Program-made: the position numbers and the translations under genes
Assembly (NCBI GenBank): GCA_003194525.1
Contig: NBIV01000156.1
Span: forward strand, 62,001-126,000
Direction of reading: 5' to 3'
Length of the DNA: 64,000 bases
Source of the DNA: Gracilariopsis chorda
Taxonomy: Eukaryota; Rhodophyta; Florideophyceae; Gracilariales; Gracilariaceae
In this document: one piece after another, positions 42,645 through 53,984 of the stretch
How the letters are laid out: each line of letters opens with the position of its first letter
Numbering within the stretch: position 1 is the stretch's first letter
Notes under the pieces: model-generated
The model's input: the letters and a program-made list of their open reading frames with translations, nothing else
What the model was told of the DNA's origin: nothing
Database searches by the model: none

Positions 42645-43502
42645 CTGTTTGGGTTAAGAGTGAAAGGAGGGTGATGACCTCTGGTTAGCGAGGTTCTTTT
42701 TGTTAGTCTGCTTGACTTCTAGCTAGCAAGGTTTCTTTTGTTAGTCTTCTTGACCTCTAGCTAGCGAGGTTCCTTTTGTTAGTCTTCTTTTGTTCGGGCG
42801 CACTGACAGGAGAAACTACCTCCGCTACCCTAGAGGTTTGACCTCTGGACCCGGGTTACTCTCTCCCGGTGAGTCACGACTTTCTGCAGCCTGTCAAGCT
42901 CTGCGCAAACAAGAGCGAGGTGCGTTTGGTCCCTACGGAACGTCCAAGGGAGGTTACTAACTGAAGATAAGTTTTCACCAGTTGACCCCTTCTAGTTCCT
43001 TGCAAGACTGCAGCGCAGCTTCTTTGGTTGGTAGAGAACAAGGCTTGTTGAACAGCTTGGGCCGAACGACGACACACCGTGTCACCAAAGGCAGACAGAG
43101 CACACCCCAGCTGAGCCGGTTATCCAGTGTGATATCAAATCCTAAGGATTACTTCAATTGCCCAGTCGATCCCCGTCCAGGTACTCGGCTTGCGAGCTGC
43201 TCAGCTTAAGGTTGGAAGTGGTGGTTGGATATCCAAGATAGAAATAAAAGTTGGAAAGCTGAGTAGTGTGAGCAAGATGCGGTTGTAGGCTTTGAGTCCA
43301 AAGATGAATTCCAAATTCTCCAAAGAGGTTGCAAAGGATGAGATGCGCGCTTTGTAGCTTCGTTGAGGAGACAAATACGCGGTTGATGTCGGAAAGGGAA
43401 GGCTTTCGAGTGGTGGTGGTGGGGGTAGGGGTGGGGTTGACGTGGAAAGAGGGTTAGTTCCCGTGGGAGTTGCGGTCGAGGGGTGGGTGAGCGATGCGAC
43501 CA
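42645..43502 (-). other. Copia 5' leader with tandem repeats
   Basis: 858 bp between the 5' LTR and gag. It contains three 38-bp tandem units at 42676-42789 (GACCTCTAGCTAGCGAGGTT...). The open frame at 43201-43533 has a low-complexity Pro/Ser/Thr product and no family, so I do not call it a gene. Confidence 0.6.
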
Positions 43503-43683
43503 TGTGAAGATGTGTGTGGCCGGCAGAAAGCACAGACTGTACCGCCGGCCGCTCCTTTATAGGCTCTATGTTCTAATTTTTTTGTTATCCTAATAAAGGA
43601 GAGTAATGAATGCAGTCTCAATTCGGAGTTGCATTGTAATTTAGAGAATTACAATGCACCTCTCTCTCATTCTACCTCTCACA
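43503..43683 (-). repeat. 5' LTR of the copia element
   Basis: 181 bp, nearly identical to 38226-38406 (six differences). The 3' flank is the AGCAT target duplicate. Confidence 0.9.
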
Positions 43684-44233
43684 AGCATGGTACCCAATTG
43701 GTCAGATCCCACTGTATTACAGACCTCTATTTATCGACAGGCAGCACTTCGTGGCTGTACACTGTGCCCCGGGGGCACGTGTCGGTAGACTTTTTTGGTA
43801 GTAGCTGCATCGCGCGTGCCGCGGCTCAGCGTGCGCAGCACCATTCTGTAGTCTACTAGATGTTCATCTTTGCATCCTGCTTGCGGTCAGTGCAAACCTG
43901 AGGGTTGACCATTTCTCCATCACCCGGGTTCCCTTCTGGTTATCCAAGCTTGCGCCGTACTGTTCGTTTCTCGTTCAACCTTTTGCCCCTACGCGGCATT
44001 AACCTCATGTTAGATTCAGCTCACCCCTCGAGCCGTCTTCTACGTGTGCTTGGCGACCGTATTAGTGCTTTTTACCAACTCTTCAACAGATAATTTGCAT
44101 CCGCTCCGCCCCTTTACGGTACACCTCCCTTCCAATTGTTGCCTTCGAATTTGACTGATCTGGCCTGTTTAATTCATTTCTTGTGAGGCATTTTCACTCT
44201 GCGCTGATTTCCACTGGTCTCCCAGCCGATTCA

Positions 44234-46832
44234 ATGAGTCTGTTACATCACATCATGCACAACACTGAGAAAGTGGCAGCACTCTTCGATCTTAACGAGC
44301 GGGAATGATCGTACGCTCATCCACCGATTGGTTCTGAGCAGGAGCCACCTCGATGCAGCGTTCCTCTCGCACCCAAGTGGACTATCGCCACCGAGAAGGA
44401 GCTTTGGAGCGCCTATTCAGGTCCATCTGCGCGGATAGAGCCCTGTCACACCCTTCGGCGTCTTTTCCACGCTTCGGGGCCGCTCAACGATGGTGCGAAG
44501 TCAAAAGGTGAAATCGCTCCCTCAGAGTTCACAAAGGTGTCATCTGACCTTCATTTAACCGCCCAGGTCACCCCTTCGATCAGTTTTTTTTCCCTCACCT
44601 TCAAGGTTCTGTACAAGACCAGTCTCTTTGGCATCCAAAATGAAGCGTCTCCCTTGTATGAGTCCCTTCGGGGGTATAGCCAAACGGGTAACTCGTTCCA
44701 AATCCCGTGGTGGTTCACAGACTCCCAGCAGTGGCCGACGTCACGGTCGCGGCCACGCTTCAACCTTTCAGGACAATTACCAAGATCTGGTACCGGTTCC
44801 TGGAACATCCCATACTGATCCGGCCGCTATCTCTCCCATGGCAAAGCCGAGTATGTCCTCCACTCCTGTTTATGAACTGTTACGCCGTCAAGGTGGTTAC
44901 GGGACAGCCTCGGAAGACATAGATCCTCGCATCTTCGATGCCACCTATTGGCCTATCAATATCAACTTGGTTCAAGCTCCAAAGGAGTACCGTCCACTCT
45001 CTGTGGACACTTACGTCACCTACATCTGATTTCATTTCGAGTGACTCACGCAGATTCCCACCTATACTGCTCCTCCATCACCTGGCAGTAAAATCGTCTC
45101 TTAAACCGATTGGCAGTGTTCGATCCCAAGCGTCGTCATACACCATTTGTGCACGTTATCCTCCTTATGGTTCCGTCTGTCGTTCTTTTCGTCCCCGGTT
45201 CCCAAGAGGTAGATTACTTCCGCCGAATGGTTTTCGCCCTATACGACATGAGTCCCCATAACTCATCCATGCTGTGTAACTTCAACATGATTTGTTTTGA
45301 CGAGCAGTTACATACCAATTAGTTCATGGGCAGGGGTCGGTGGGCCAGTGAGGCGGGGATTCAGCCAACGAGTCACGTCTCCGTCACCTAAGCGCTAACG
45401 TGCAAACGATGCTCACGCATAAATTAGTGGGGTACTTTTCGCAAGATGACGCGATGTGTCGCAAAAGTTACGTTCCAAGACAAGGGTGGTGGGAGCATTA
45501 TGAGTTCTTCAAACTCCTGGACGTTCCAAACCCACCGTTATTGGCTTGCTTTGGCAGCGCTGTTATAGATAGCTCTCCTTTTGCAGGTACCGTTTCGACA
45601 GTCGCCCTCGTAGAGTCCGCCGCCATGATGGCGCTCATATCACTCCACACAGCCCGAGAAGGCATGACTCGGCCCACATGGTCCAGCGTTTCTACCTATT
45701 CGGCTCACGCATTCCATTCTGTTGGTCGTATCATCTGCATGTCGAAACATCTTGTGTACACTGTCCGTGACGAACTTTCCATGGAGAAAATTGTCAGGGA
45801 CACACTGTATACGGTCAAGGAGCTCACTGTTATTTTGGATGCCACTGAAAAACATCTTTGGAGGGCAAGTCATATCTGGGAGGTATAGAACCACAAAGCA
45901 CTCTGCGTAGCTACCACGGAGGTACAGAGCCTTGCAGGCCATCTTACTAATCGGGGCGATGGGAAGGATGAGGATATTGCTATGCCCCAATCGTTTATAG
46001 AATCCTCCGCAGAACCTACGAGCATCCCAGTGGCAAGTACTCCTCCTACTATGGGTTCACTCTCTGCTGGTCGCAGGACACCTTCCACTTTGTGTGATCA
46101 ACCCGTTGCCACTGCGTCGGTTTTGGTCCAGTGGTGGGTGCTTTGGTTCCCCGTGACCGTGGCCACCTTGACGGTATAGGAAGCGCTCTACATGGGCTCC
46201 GTCGTGGTTGTTTGCCGTAATTTAGCCGACCGGGTCCTCCGAACTCCATCGCTTCCATAAACACTCTGACCAGTTACCTTCCGGTTTTAGCACAGCGTGG
46301 GGTCCAAAAAGATGAACTCCGTCCATTCCGAGATCAGTTCCAGCACGCATAATACCAAACGGCGACATACCATGTAGGAGCTCTTTTTCGGATAATTGAC
46401 GACAATCCCTCTACTGTTAGTTCCCACAAGCAACAGGCTGCCGTGGGACTGGCTCAACCGTTTGGTGCTACCACTGGACCCATAGAGACTGGCTTCCAAC
46501 TACCTTCTTCCGTCGGTTTCGCTTCCCACTCAGTTTTTCCACCCATGGCTTCGTTTGGTCCACCGACCACTTTGACTCAACCCACCCAGACCCATCCAAT
46601 CTATCCCAATTGTCCTGCGCCAATTCCGGTCACGCAAAATTTACCATCTCAAGCTGGTGCCTCTAGTCGTCCGTTTCTCATGGCTGGTACTACTCCAGGC
46701 GGTGGTCCCAGTACCAGGGGGTGGGATGATCGTGGTCGCGGATGGCTCCCTCCTGGGTGTACGTTACCTCTTGTTCAGGGAAGTAGACGCGGCGGATACG
46801 GCGGTCGATATCTGTCTGTACATGCTCCGTAA
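44234..46832 (+). pseudogene. Unrecognised decayed plus-strand gene, possibly gag-like
   Basis: Protein-like segments on the plus strand must be joined across frames. From ATG 44234 a frame runs to about 44650 with one TGA. A Gly/Arg/Ser-rich frame (44628-45029, SGRRHGRGHAS, ELLRRQGGYG) overlaps it. A 45110-45322 segment follows, then 45400-45888 (WEHYEFFKLLDVPNPPLL, HTAREGMTRPTWSSVSTYS; helical), and a Pro/Gly-rich end 46443-46832 with an RGG-like tail (DDRGRGW, GSRRGGYGGR). Helical core plus Gly/Arg-rich C-terminus suggests a nucleic-acid-binding structural protein such as a retroelement Gag, but no motif proves it. It lies antisense to the older gypsy element, between its integrase end and the repeat at 37.7 kb. 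Confidence 0.35.
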
Positions 46833-47382
46833 GGTTCTCGTTCCTCCTCGTGTCCTCTTGTGATAAATCATGAGTATTTTTATACGTAAATGCTGAGAGC
46901 TGTTTGTTATTGTTAGTCCTTGTTAGTTATGTACCTCTTGGTATTGCACCGAAACTTCTTCCCCCCTCCTTAAAAGTGCTGCAACCAAGCGGCGTTAAGT
47001 GATCCAACTGGTGTGGTTTCGCCTCTTTTGTGCCATTAATGTAAGAGGAAGTTATTAGATATGTGGTGAGGTGGCTCTACGGCGTCATGGAACGCGGTCC
47101 ACCCATACCACCGTACCCAGTAACGAATGCCAAACATGGTATGTTCATGACCCACTCTGGAATCGATTACTCCTTCGGTGTTTATAGATTCATTCATTTG
47201 AGGTGCTTAGTTGTTATCCTTTGGGTGGGCCGCCGAGGAGACGGTTTAATCCACCGTTACTTCTTTGGTCACTGCCTGCATGGTATCTCTCTGGAAGGCG
47301 GGGTTAAAGGCTGGTTTTCTCTCATCTGTGGCCACATTTAGTGGCGACCCGTTCTGATCTGGGCCGATTGGTGATGGAGAGT
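46833..47382. other. No supportable gene
   Basis: Short frames only. If the older gypsy element continues leftwards past its integrase, this would be its 3' non-coding region, but I see no LTR boundary. Confidence 0.35.
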
Positions 47383-47509
47383 TTATCGTTTGGGGGGTAC
47401 CACTTGGGGTGTAAGCTCAGAACGTGGGGCTTTTATCACACTATCCACCGATACGGAATTCTCCAGTCCGTTTTCCAAGGTGGTTACCGTTTGGTCATTA
47501 CACCGAATA
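47383..47509 (-). pseudogene. pol: C-terminal end of the older gypsy integrase
   Basis: Reading leftwards from the younger gypsy insertion, this stretch encodes the end of the older integrase (VTTLENGLENSVSVDSV, then IKAPRSEL), stopping at 47383. It joins in frame to the segment starting at 52388 once the younger element and one GAATA copy are removed. Confidence 0.75.
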
Positions 47510-47716
47510 TGCAACTGGGATGTTTTCTCTTTACAAAACTGTTCTTCTGACGGATCGATGAGCGTCCTCTTCTGGCACAAAGACTAGAACTTCCTCCTTA
47601 AGTATACTACCTATGATCACGACCTTTCGCATGCTCTGCAACTCTTCGGACTCTCATTCCAATTACAAGCACCCGACAGTGTCCTTCAATTGCGTTTCTC
47701 AATTGCGCCCGTTGCA
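47510..47716 (-). repeat. 3' LTR of the younger gypsy element
   Basis: 207 bp, TGCAACTGGG...GCCCGTTGCA; the ends are inverted repeats (TGCAAC/GTTGCA). Confidence 0.92.
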
Positions 47717-47758
47717 CTATTGTCATCCCTCTCCTTGTTGACGTCCACGTCAATGTTT

Positions 47759-49004
47759 TCAATGTAGATGGGGTAGCAAATTCTTTTGAACGATGTATCT
47801 ATGAAAAGCATCTGTTAACGTCCCATCCTTATCGACAAAGTCTTTTGTAGGTTGCCATTGCGCGTCATGCGTAGTAGAATTTTCCATGACGGTCAACCAT
47901 TGATATCCTCGGCCGCGACGTCGATGGGCAAGAATACGATCCACCTTGAACAACGGTATAGAAGCAGTAGCATCCACAGGTGCAGGAGAAGATCTACAAT
48001 TCTGTGCCAAATCTTCAGGCTGCTCGACGTGGGGCTTTGTGTGCGATACATGAACAACTGGATAATTCGAAAGTGACGAGGCAATTTCAGTCGAACCGCA
48101 TTTCTTCCAACAAGTTCCTCAATAAGAAACGGGCCATACCTCCTGGCTGAAAGCTTTGAAGACTGTTGTGCATTACTGTACGAATCTTTGAAAAGCTTAT
48201 GTGATATCCAGACACGGTCACCTATACCGTAGGAAGGCTTCTTGAAATGAACACTGGCTTCTGCTATTTGCTTCGCCTTAGCAAGTTTGTGAGCGTATTG
48301 AGCGTCTTCCATTACCGCCTTTAGACGCTGACGGAAATCCGATAATGATTCCAGCTGTGTCGGAGTTCCAAGAAGCATCTCCAGTGGACCTTTTGGTTGC
48401 CATCCTAAGTCTACCTCAAAAGGTGAAAGACCAAGATCCTCAGACACTGCTGAATTATAGGCAAACTCAGCACAAGGAAGAAAAAGATCCCAATCATCCT
48501 GCTCGTAATTACAAAAACACCTGATGTAGTTCTTGACCATCCTATTCATCACCTCCGAAGCACCATCAGTTTGCGGGTCGACGACATACGTAGTGTCACT
48601 CCACAAAGTCGCATAAGCTCCTTCCAGAACTGGGAGGTGAACTTGGGGTCACGGTCGGATATGATATCATCAGGAAGGCCATGATGCGGGAAGAGGTGTG
48701 TGAAAAACAAATTTGCGACATCGTGGACTTGGTCAGTAGTCTTACAAGCAATGAATCGAACTCTTCGAGACAAACGGTCAACCCAGGTCGAAATAGCATC
48801 AAATCCTCGAGGGGTTTTGGGTAGTTTCACAATAAAGTCCGTTGCCAACAAACCCCACCTTCGTGTGGGAATAGGAAGCGCTGCCGGGTCATTCAACACT
48901 TTCCCATGAAAATCTTTCTGTTGTTGACAGACGGAGCACCCATTGCAATACTGACGAACATGCTTCGTCTTGTGCTTCGAATGAAATTCTCCGAGCCTAC
49001 CCAA
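47759..49004 (-). pseudogene. pol: Younger gypsy integrase with chromodomain-like C-terminus, frameshifted
   Basis: 49004-48549 holds the zinc-binding and first core part (YCNGCSVCQQQKDFHG, LLATDFIVKLP with the first Asp, GLPDDIISDRDPKFTS with the second). The frame shifts near 48570 into 48606-47893, which begins with the third catalytic region (DPQTDGASEVMNRMVKNYI) and continues through FAYNSA and RVWISHKLF. A second shift near 47980 leads to 48010-47759, whose product (VDRILAHRRRGRGYQWLT, then DAQWQPTKDF) resembles a chromodomain, placing the element in the chromovirus branch. Chromodomains can guide integration to particular chromatin. Confidence 0.85.
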
Positions 49005-49100
49005 GGTCTTCGAAAACGCAAAATGGCCAGCTAACTTTGAATCGTGAGCTAGCTCAAGAACCGCTTTTCTTGCATGAGACGGTACGCAGAGTTTCCCTTT

Positions 49101-51269
49101 CTAAAACAGTTTCGAATCTCGTGTGGAGAAAGAAGGCAACAATTCCTCAACTCTTCGTAGCTGCTTTCGATCTGTGGGCCACTTGCCATTCAAGGCAGCC
49201 ATAATGGGCCCAAACTGTTGGTCTTGGTCATAGCGGCAAACAACCTGCCCAACATCCAGCAGAGACGGCGTGCTGCACTCCACTTGCTGGAGAGACAAAC
49301 GATCCGGGATACGGGAAAGGGAGTCCCCAAGTACATGAATCTTACCCTGCACAAGATTCATCTCCCTAATATTAAACATGGCCAGCGTATCCAACCAACG
49401 CGCTTCACGCCTATTCACGGACTTCTTAGTCAGGAAATTCTTCACAACCTGATTATCCGTCAAAACATCAAATGTAGAACCCTCAAGATAGCACCGAAAA
49501 CGTTGGAGCGAGGAAACAAGAGCCAAAAGCTCTCTCTCGTTAGCAGTATAGTTCTGCTCAGTTACCGTGAGCTTCTTAGAAGTAAAAGCCACCGCTCGAT
49601 CTCGACCGTCAGAATCCAATTGCGTCAATGTAGCTCCAATGGCCACCTGAGAGGCATCAATGTGAACTCGAAATGGTTTAGACCAGTCAGGGGGAACAAG
49701 AACCGGCGCGGTCATCAAAGCCGACTTCAAGTCCATAAACGCAGCTTGCGCAGACTCATCCCACTGACGAATACCAGCGCGCTTCTGCAACAGGACATAC
49801 AAAGGCGCCGCACGAGCTGAAAACCCACGTATAAATCGGCGGAAAAACTGGACCAACCCAAGGAAACTACGTAGCTCTGTCAAGTTGATAGGTCGAGGCC
49901 AGTTCTGAATGACTTCGACTTTATGCGGGTGTACGCGTATGCCATCTCGTCCGACAACCAGACCCAAAAACTCAGCCTCCTCAAGCATAAACGAGCACTT
50001 CTTTGGAGAAGTATAAAGTTTATGCTCTTGCAATCGTTCCAAAACCATGCGAATATGAGCAAGATGTTCCTCCTTGGTGTCACTGTATATAAGGATATCG
50101 TCGATATATACAACCAGGAACCGATCAATATAGTCGTAAAGAACACGGTTCATCAGCGACTGAAAGGTTGCCGGCGCATTGCACAACCCCATGGGCATCA
50201 CCAAGTACTCAAATTGTCCATATTTGGAGTTGAAAGCCGTCTTCTCAACATCGGAAGGACGCAGGCGTATCTGATGGAAACCCGTCTTGAGGTCTAGCTT
50301 TGAGAGAAAACGGGCCTTCCCCAAACGATCGAACATTTCATCACATCGCGGCAAAGGGGCATTATTCCGCTTGGTTATCCGATTTAACCGACGATATTCA
50401 ACAACACCGCGCAACGCTCGTCCAGGCTCCTTAACAAAAAATAAAGGAGAGCCATAAGGGGACCTGCTTGGTCGTATCTTGCCGGAGCGCAAGAGCTTGT
50501 CAACATATTCGCGGGCAGCAACCAACTCGGCTGGCGACAACTGATACAGTGGACGATGTGGCGGTTGGCTGTCTGGTATATTATCAATAGCATGATCCAC
50601 ATCACGCTTGGGTGGTAGTCCATCGGGCAGCTCCTCCTGAAAGACATCCTCAAATTCATGCAACAAAGCGCAGAGATCCGGATCATCTTCATCTAACAGT
50701 TTTGCCTTCGGGCCCTCAGGCCTAGATGCCGGAGAAAATTGCGACGAAGACACCTGGACAACCCGAAAGACTTCGACGCCCTGTTTTCCTCGGCGGAGCA
50801 GACGACGAAATTTCTTCACTCCAATGTTTGTGACCTGCAAGGCCGAGCGACGCGACACTGGACTAGCTTTAAGAAGATGACCACCAACGGCAAGGGTTCG
50901 AGCGCGGTAATCGGCCTGTGGATTTTCCTCAGTGTGCCATGGCATGCCGAGTAAAACATCGTAGCGACAGTCCGCCACAACCCAGTTTCCTGTGTAAGAG
51001 TAAGACCCGAGTGAAACGGTCCCATTTGCGACCATTTCAGTAGATATTTCTTGAGCACCTCGCTTAGAATGGCTCACATCAATCAACACAGGCGCGAAAG
51101 TAAGCAGATGCTCATTAGCGCGAGCAAACTCCCGTGATATCACATTTGTCGAGCACCCATCATCCTTCAGCACTTGAGCAGGAATACTATTGAACGTTCC
51201 ATCCAGGACCAATAATGGAACACACGGAACTTCGGCAGATCCCGAATCACAAAGGTTCTGCAACGACAC
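49101..51269 (-). CDS. pol: Younger gypsy protease-RT-RNase H polyprotein segment
   Basis: 722 open codons. Order: retropepsin-like protease (VLKDDGCSTNVIS), RT (FLSKLDLKTGFHQIRL, the VYIDDILIYSD catalytic motif, SPKKCSFM) and RNase H (FRVHIDASQVAIGATL, NERELLALVSSLQRF, LTDNQVVKNFL). The TAG at 49101-49103 lies between RNase H and the integrase zinc domain and is in frame with the latter, so it is a nonsense change. The segment is in a different frame from gag, which ends 54 nt upstream, so a gag-pol frameshift is needed. Confidence 0.9.
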   Translation of the reverse strand: MSLQNLCDSGSAEVPCVPLLVLDGTFNSIPAQVLKDDGCSTNVISREFARANEHLLTFAPVLIDVSHSKRGAQEISTEMVANGTVSLGSYSYTGNWVVADCRYDVLLGMPWHTEENPQADYRARTLAVGGHLLKASPVSRRSALQVTNIGVKKFRRLLRRGKQGVEVFRVVQVSSSQFSPASRPEGPKAKLLDEDDPDLCALLHEFEDVFQEELPDGLPPKRDVDHAIDNIPDSQPPHRPLYQLSPAELVAAREYVDKLLRSGKIRPSRSPYGSPLFFVKEPGRALRGVVEYRRLNRITKRNNAPLPRCDEMFDRLGKARFLSKLDLKTGFHQIRLRPSDVEKTAFNSKYGQFEYLVMPMGLCNAPATFQSLMNRVLYDYIDRFLVVYIDDILIYSDTKEEHLAHIRMVLERLQEHKLYTSPKKCSFMLEEAEFLGLVVGRDGIRVHPHKVEVIQNWPRPINLTELRSFLGLVQFFRRFIRGFSARAAPLYVLLQKRAGIRQWDESAQAAFMDLKSALMTAPVLVPPDWSKPFRVHIDASQVAIGATLTQLDSDGRDRAVAFTSKKLTVTEQNYTANERELLALVSSLQRFRCYLEGSTFDVLTDNQVVKNFLTKKSVNRREARWLDTLAMFNIREMNLVQGKIHVLGDSLSRIPDRLSLQQVECSTPSLLDVGQVVCRYDQDQQFGPIMAALNGKWPTDRKQLRRVEELLPSFSTRDSKLF

Positions 51270-51322
51270 GTCACCATAAACACGTCCTTCTAACGTGCAC
51301 TTCTTGATTCTAGAAGGACTTT

Positions 51323-52165
51323 TTAGTTTTCCGAACTGTCAGAATATACACTATCATGATGCTCTTCCGACCCTAACGCCGCCTCAATATTGGCTACAGA
51401 AACATTTCCAGCCCCACCCTTTTTACGATGCATCCACGGACGGCACCCTGGCTTATGACAATAGAAACAAGCGTTGTTACGAATGTCCTCTAGGCGTTGC
51501 TTTGAACGCGGAGGCTTATGCACTTGTGTATTTCCAATTTCCATAGGCGCAGGTGCGGACATATTGTCAGCAGCAGATTTAGGTTCGTTCAGATCGGAAG
51601 GTAAAGAAACACCAGAAAATGCAGCTTCGACGCGCATAGCAATTTTTGTGGCTTCTTCGAATTCTTGACAATTGGCCTTTCGTACCTCGAACTGAATCTT
51701 TGTCTGCAATCCACTCACAAATTTGTCCCACTTCTCGCTAGAACTCATGTCCGGAATGGTGAGAACTATGTTTCGAAACCGAGAAAGATACTCGGATACA
51801 GAGCTCGTTTGCTTACATGAACGCTATGCATCCCGAGCACGTCTTTCATGGTCTTCTGGAACAAACTCTTTGCGGATGGCACTCACAAAAGTCTCCCATG
51901 TCGTTGGGCTTGAACCCGCTTTCAAAAGCGTATACCACCAAATTGCTGCAGTATCCGTGAGTAGGGTTGTAGCATAGGAAATTCGATTCTCATCCAACAA
52001 GATGACATTCCCGTTCGCAAGCTGGATAAGATTGAAATACTGTTCAACTTTATACAACCACGTGTTGACAACAAGGAATTCTCGTGCTCCACTAAATGCC
52101 TGCGGCTTGTTCGGCTTCAGATTGATCGATCCAGAAGGATTAGGCGTAGGATTTGTGTTTTCCAT
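51323..52165 (-). pseudogene. gag: Younger gypsy gag with one TAG
   Basis: ATG at 52165 opens a retrotransposon Gag (FLVVNTWLYKVEQYFNL, TAAIWWYTLL, WETFVSAIRKEFVPED). A TAG at 51824-51826 interrupts it, and the same frame continues to 51323 (SSSEKWDKFVSGLQTKIQFE). The C-terminus has an incomplete Cys/His knuckle (CFYCHKPGCRPWMH). ATG placement just inside the LTR leaves almost no leader. Confidence 0.88.
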
Positions 52166-52180
52166 AGCGATTGCTACCAG

Positions 52181-52387
52181 TGCAACTGGGATGTTTTCTC
52201 TTTACACAACTGTTCTTCTGACGGATCGATGAGCGTCCTCTTCTGGCACAAAAAATAGAACTTCCTCCTTAAGTATACTACCTATGATCACGACCTTTCG
52301 CATGCTCTGCAACTCTTCGGACTCTCATTCCAATTACAAGCACCCGACAGTGTCCTTCAATTGCGTTTCTCAATTGCGCCCGTTGCA
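52181..52387 (-). repeat. 5' LTR of the younger gypsy element
   Basis: 207 bp, almost identical to 47510-47716 (differences near 52206 and 52253-52255). Confidence 0.92.
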
Positions 52388-53984
52388 GAATAACCTTGTA
52401 AGGTCCCGTGACCTTGGGCAGAAGTTTTGACCGTATGCCCTTGTCGACCAAGCAGTCATCCGTCTTATCTTTCATGCATGGACGAGCAAGTTTTAGTGGT
52501 GTGTCCACAAAAACGTGATCTTCCTGTTCCACTTTAGTTATAGCTCTCACTATTTTGGTCATAGTATTTCTTATACCTTTCCTGGGCCTTTCTTTTTCTA
52601 GCAGGTGCTACCTGTAGAAATTCAGTTAACTTTTGGAGGATGTCGTTCTTCACATGAGCAGTCGATTGCGTCCCTGCAGCCCGTTGATTAATTGGACCTT
52701 GCTGGACGATAATGCCTGGAGGGCGTCGTGATACGACAAAGTAAAAGGGAGTGGTTCCCTTTGAAAGATAAAGCCGTAGGTTGTGAGCATACGTCAAGAG
52801 CTGTAAGAGTTCAGCCCGATCCGATTGGTGTTCCTCCGCATAATGGCGCAACCGTGCCACTAAGGTCTTTTTAAACCTTTCAATTTGCCCGTTGGTTTGG
52901 AGTTGGTTTGGAGTTGGTATGCATTGGCGAAGTAGTGCTTCAAACATAACATCGTACAGACTGATTTAAAGAACTCAGAAGCTAGGTTAGAGCCATTATC
53001 GGTGAGTACGCAGAGTGGGGGAGCATATGGTCAAATCCACTGGATAAGTAGGGCTTCCACGGGGACCAGTGAGTTCGTGCTCCTGAGAGGGATTGCCCTC
53101 GTGAGCTTCGTAAATCAATCGGTGATTACCATGATATACTTGTATCCCGTTATGGTTTCAAAATAGGACCCCCTAGGTCAATAGCTACTAATTTCAATGA
53201 CCCAGGTGCCGGGAGTAGCTTCATGCACTTGCGATGTTTCCGAAATCCACCATGGGTCTTCACGCACTACGTGCATCTCGCAACATAGGTATGAACATCA
53301 TGAGCCAATAAGGGTCAATAGAAGTCTCTCCGTAGGGTAAAGTACATTCTTGTACCTCCCGGGTAGCCTGCCAACCGTGGCCGGTAGGCCAGGCGGAGAA
53401 TTGCTTGGCGGAGCGACTACCGTACGACCTTTTGGAGCAGGGCATGCAGGGTGAACCGCCTGATTGATTATCCCTCATGATTCACTTCAAACTACGTATC
53501 CTTCTGTCCACAAGGTGTATTATGACTTGCAGTACCTATCCTTTGCTTGCCCTTGCAAGAATTTCTCTTTGGTAGTTGGGTAGTACTCCTCCTTTTCCAT
53601 TGCGATTACTATATTTGGTTTATTATCTGCGAAAGTAACCTGATGGAATTATTTCTCTCCATCGAAGAAGGTACCTATTTCAGGTTTCTCTCCTTGTCTA
53701 TGCTTACCCAATTAGATGGTGAAGCACTGGATATCATCACACACTAAAGGGTCTTCTAACGCATTGGCGTTCAAGCGTGACATGGCATAGGCCACATTTT
53801 GCCTCACACTCAGGCGGTATCGTACCTCATATTCGAACTCCGATAGTCTTAGCCTCCATCTGGCTAACCGCCGGGAAGCGTGCGTCCAGGAGGCCCAATA
53901 TTCAACTTGGTGCATCATGATCTGTACGCAGTGTGAAGTTCGTTCCATATAGTTAAGTACGGAGCATAACCATGCTCCACACAA
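52388..53984 (-). pseudogene. pol: Older gypsy integrase and end of RNase H, degraded
   Basis: 53984-53712 encodes the end of RNase H (RRLARWRLRLSEFEYEVRY, VAYAMSRLNA). 53478-53260 and the next few hundred bases are decayed integrase N-terminus. 52947-52534 carries the integrase core end (QTNGQIERFKKTLVARLRHY, TPFYFVVSRRPPG), and 52562-52388 the C-terminal fold (SKLLPKVTGPYKVI). Frames change several times. Confidence 0.8.

Larger units (their letters stand above)
38226..43683 (-). mobile_element. Ty1/copia retrotransposon, full length but inactivated
   Basis: 5,458 bp with 181-bp LTRs at both ends, flanked by AGCAT target duplications (38221-38225 and 43684-43688). Internal order on the minus strand is gag, protease, integrase, reverse transcriptase, RNase H, the copia order. 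The LTRs differ at six positions by eye, so the insertion is fairly recent. The internal region adjoining the 5' LTR begins TGG, as a primer-binding site should. Confidence 0.92.
47510..52387 (-). mobile_element. Ty3/gypsy retrotransposon (chromovirus-like), full length, recent, inactivated
   Basis: 4,878 bp with 207-bp LTRs (47510-47716 and 52181-52387) that differ at about three positions, flanked by GAATA duplications (47505-47509 and 52388-52392). On the minus strand the primer-binding site next to the 5' LTR begins TGGTAGCA, complementary to an initiator-tRNA-Met 3' end, and gag starts about 16 bp on. A purine-rich tract (AAGGAGAGGGATGAC) precedes the 3' LTR. Order: gag, protease, RT, RNase H, integrase, chromodomain-like tail. 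Two TAG codons and about two frameshifts disable it. Confidence 0.93.

Noticed and set aside
43201..43533. 110-codon minus-strand frame in the copia leader
   Set aside because: Low-complexity Pro/Ser/Thr product, overlaps the LTR edge, no family.
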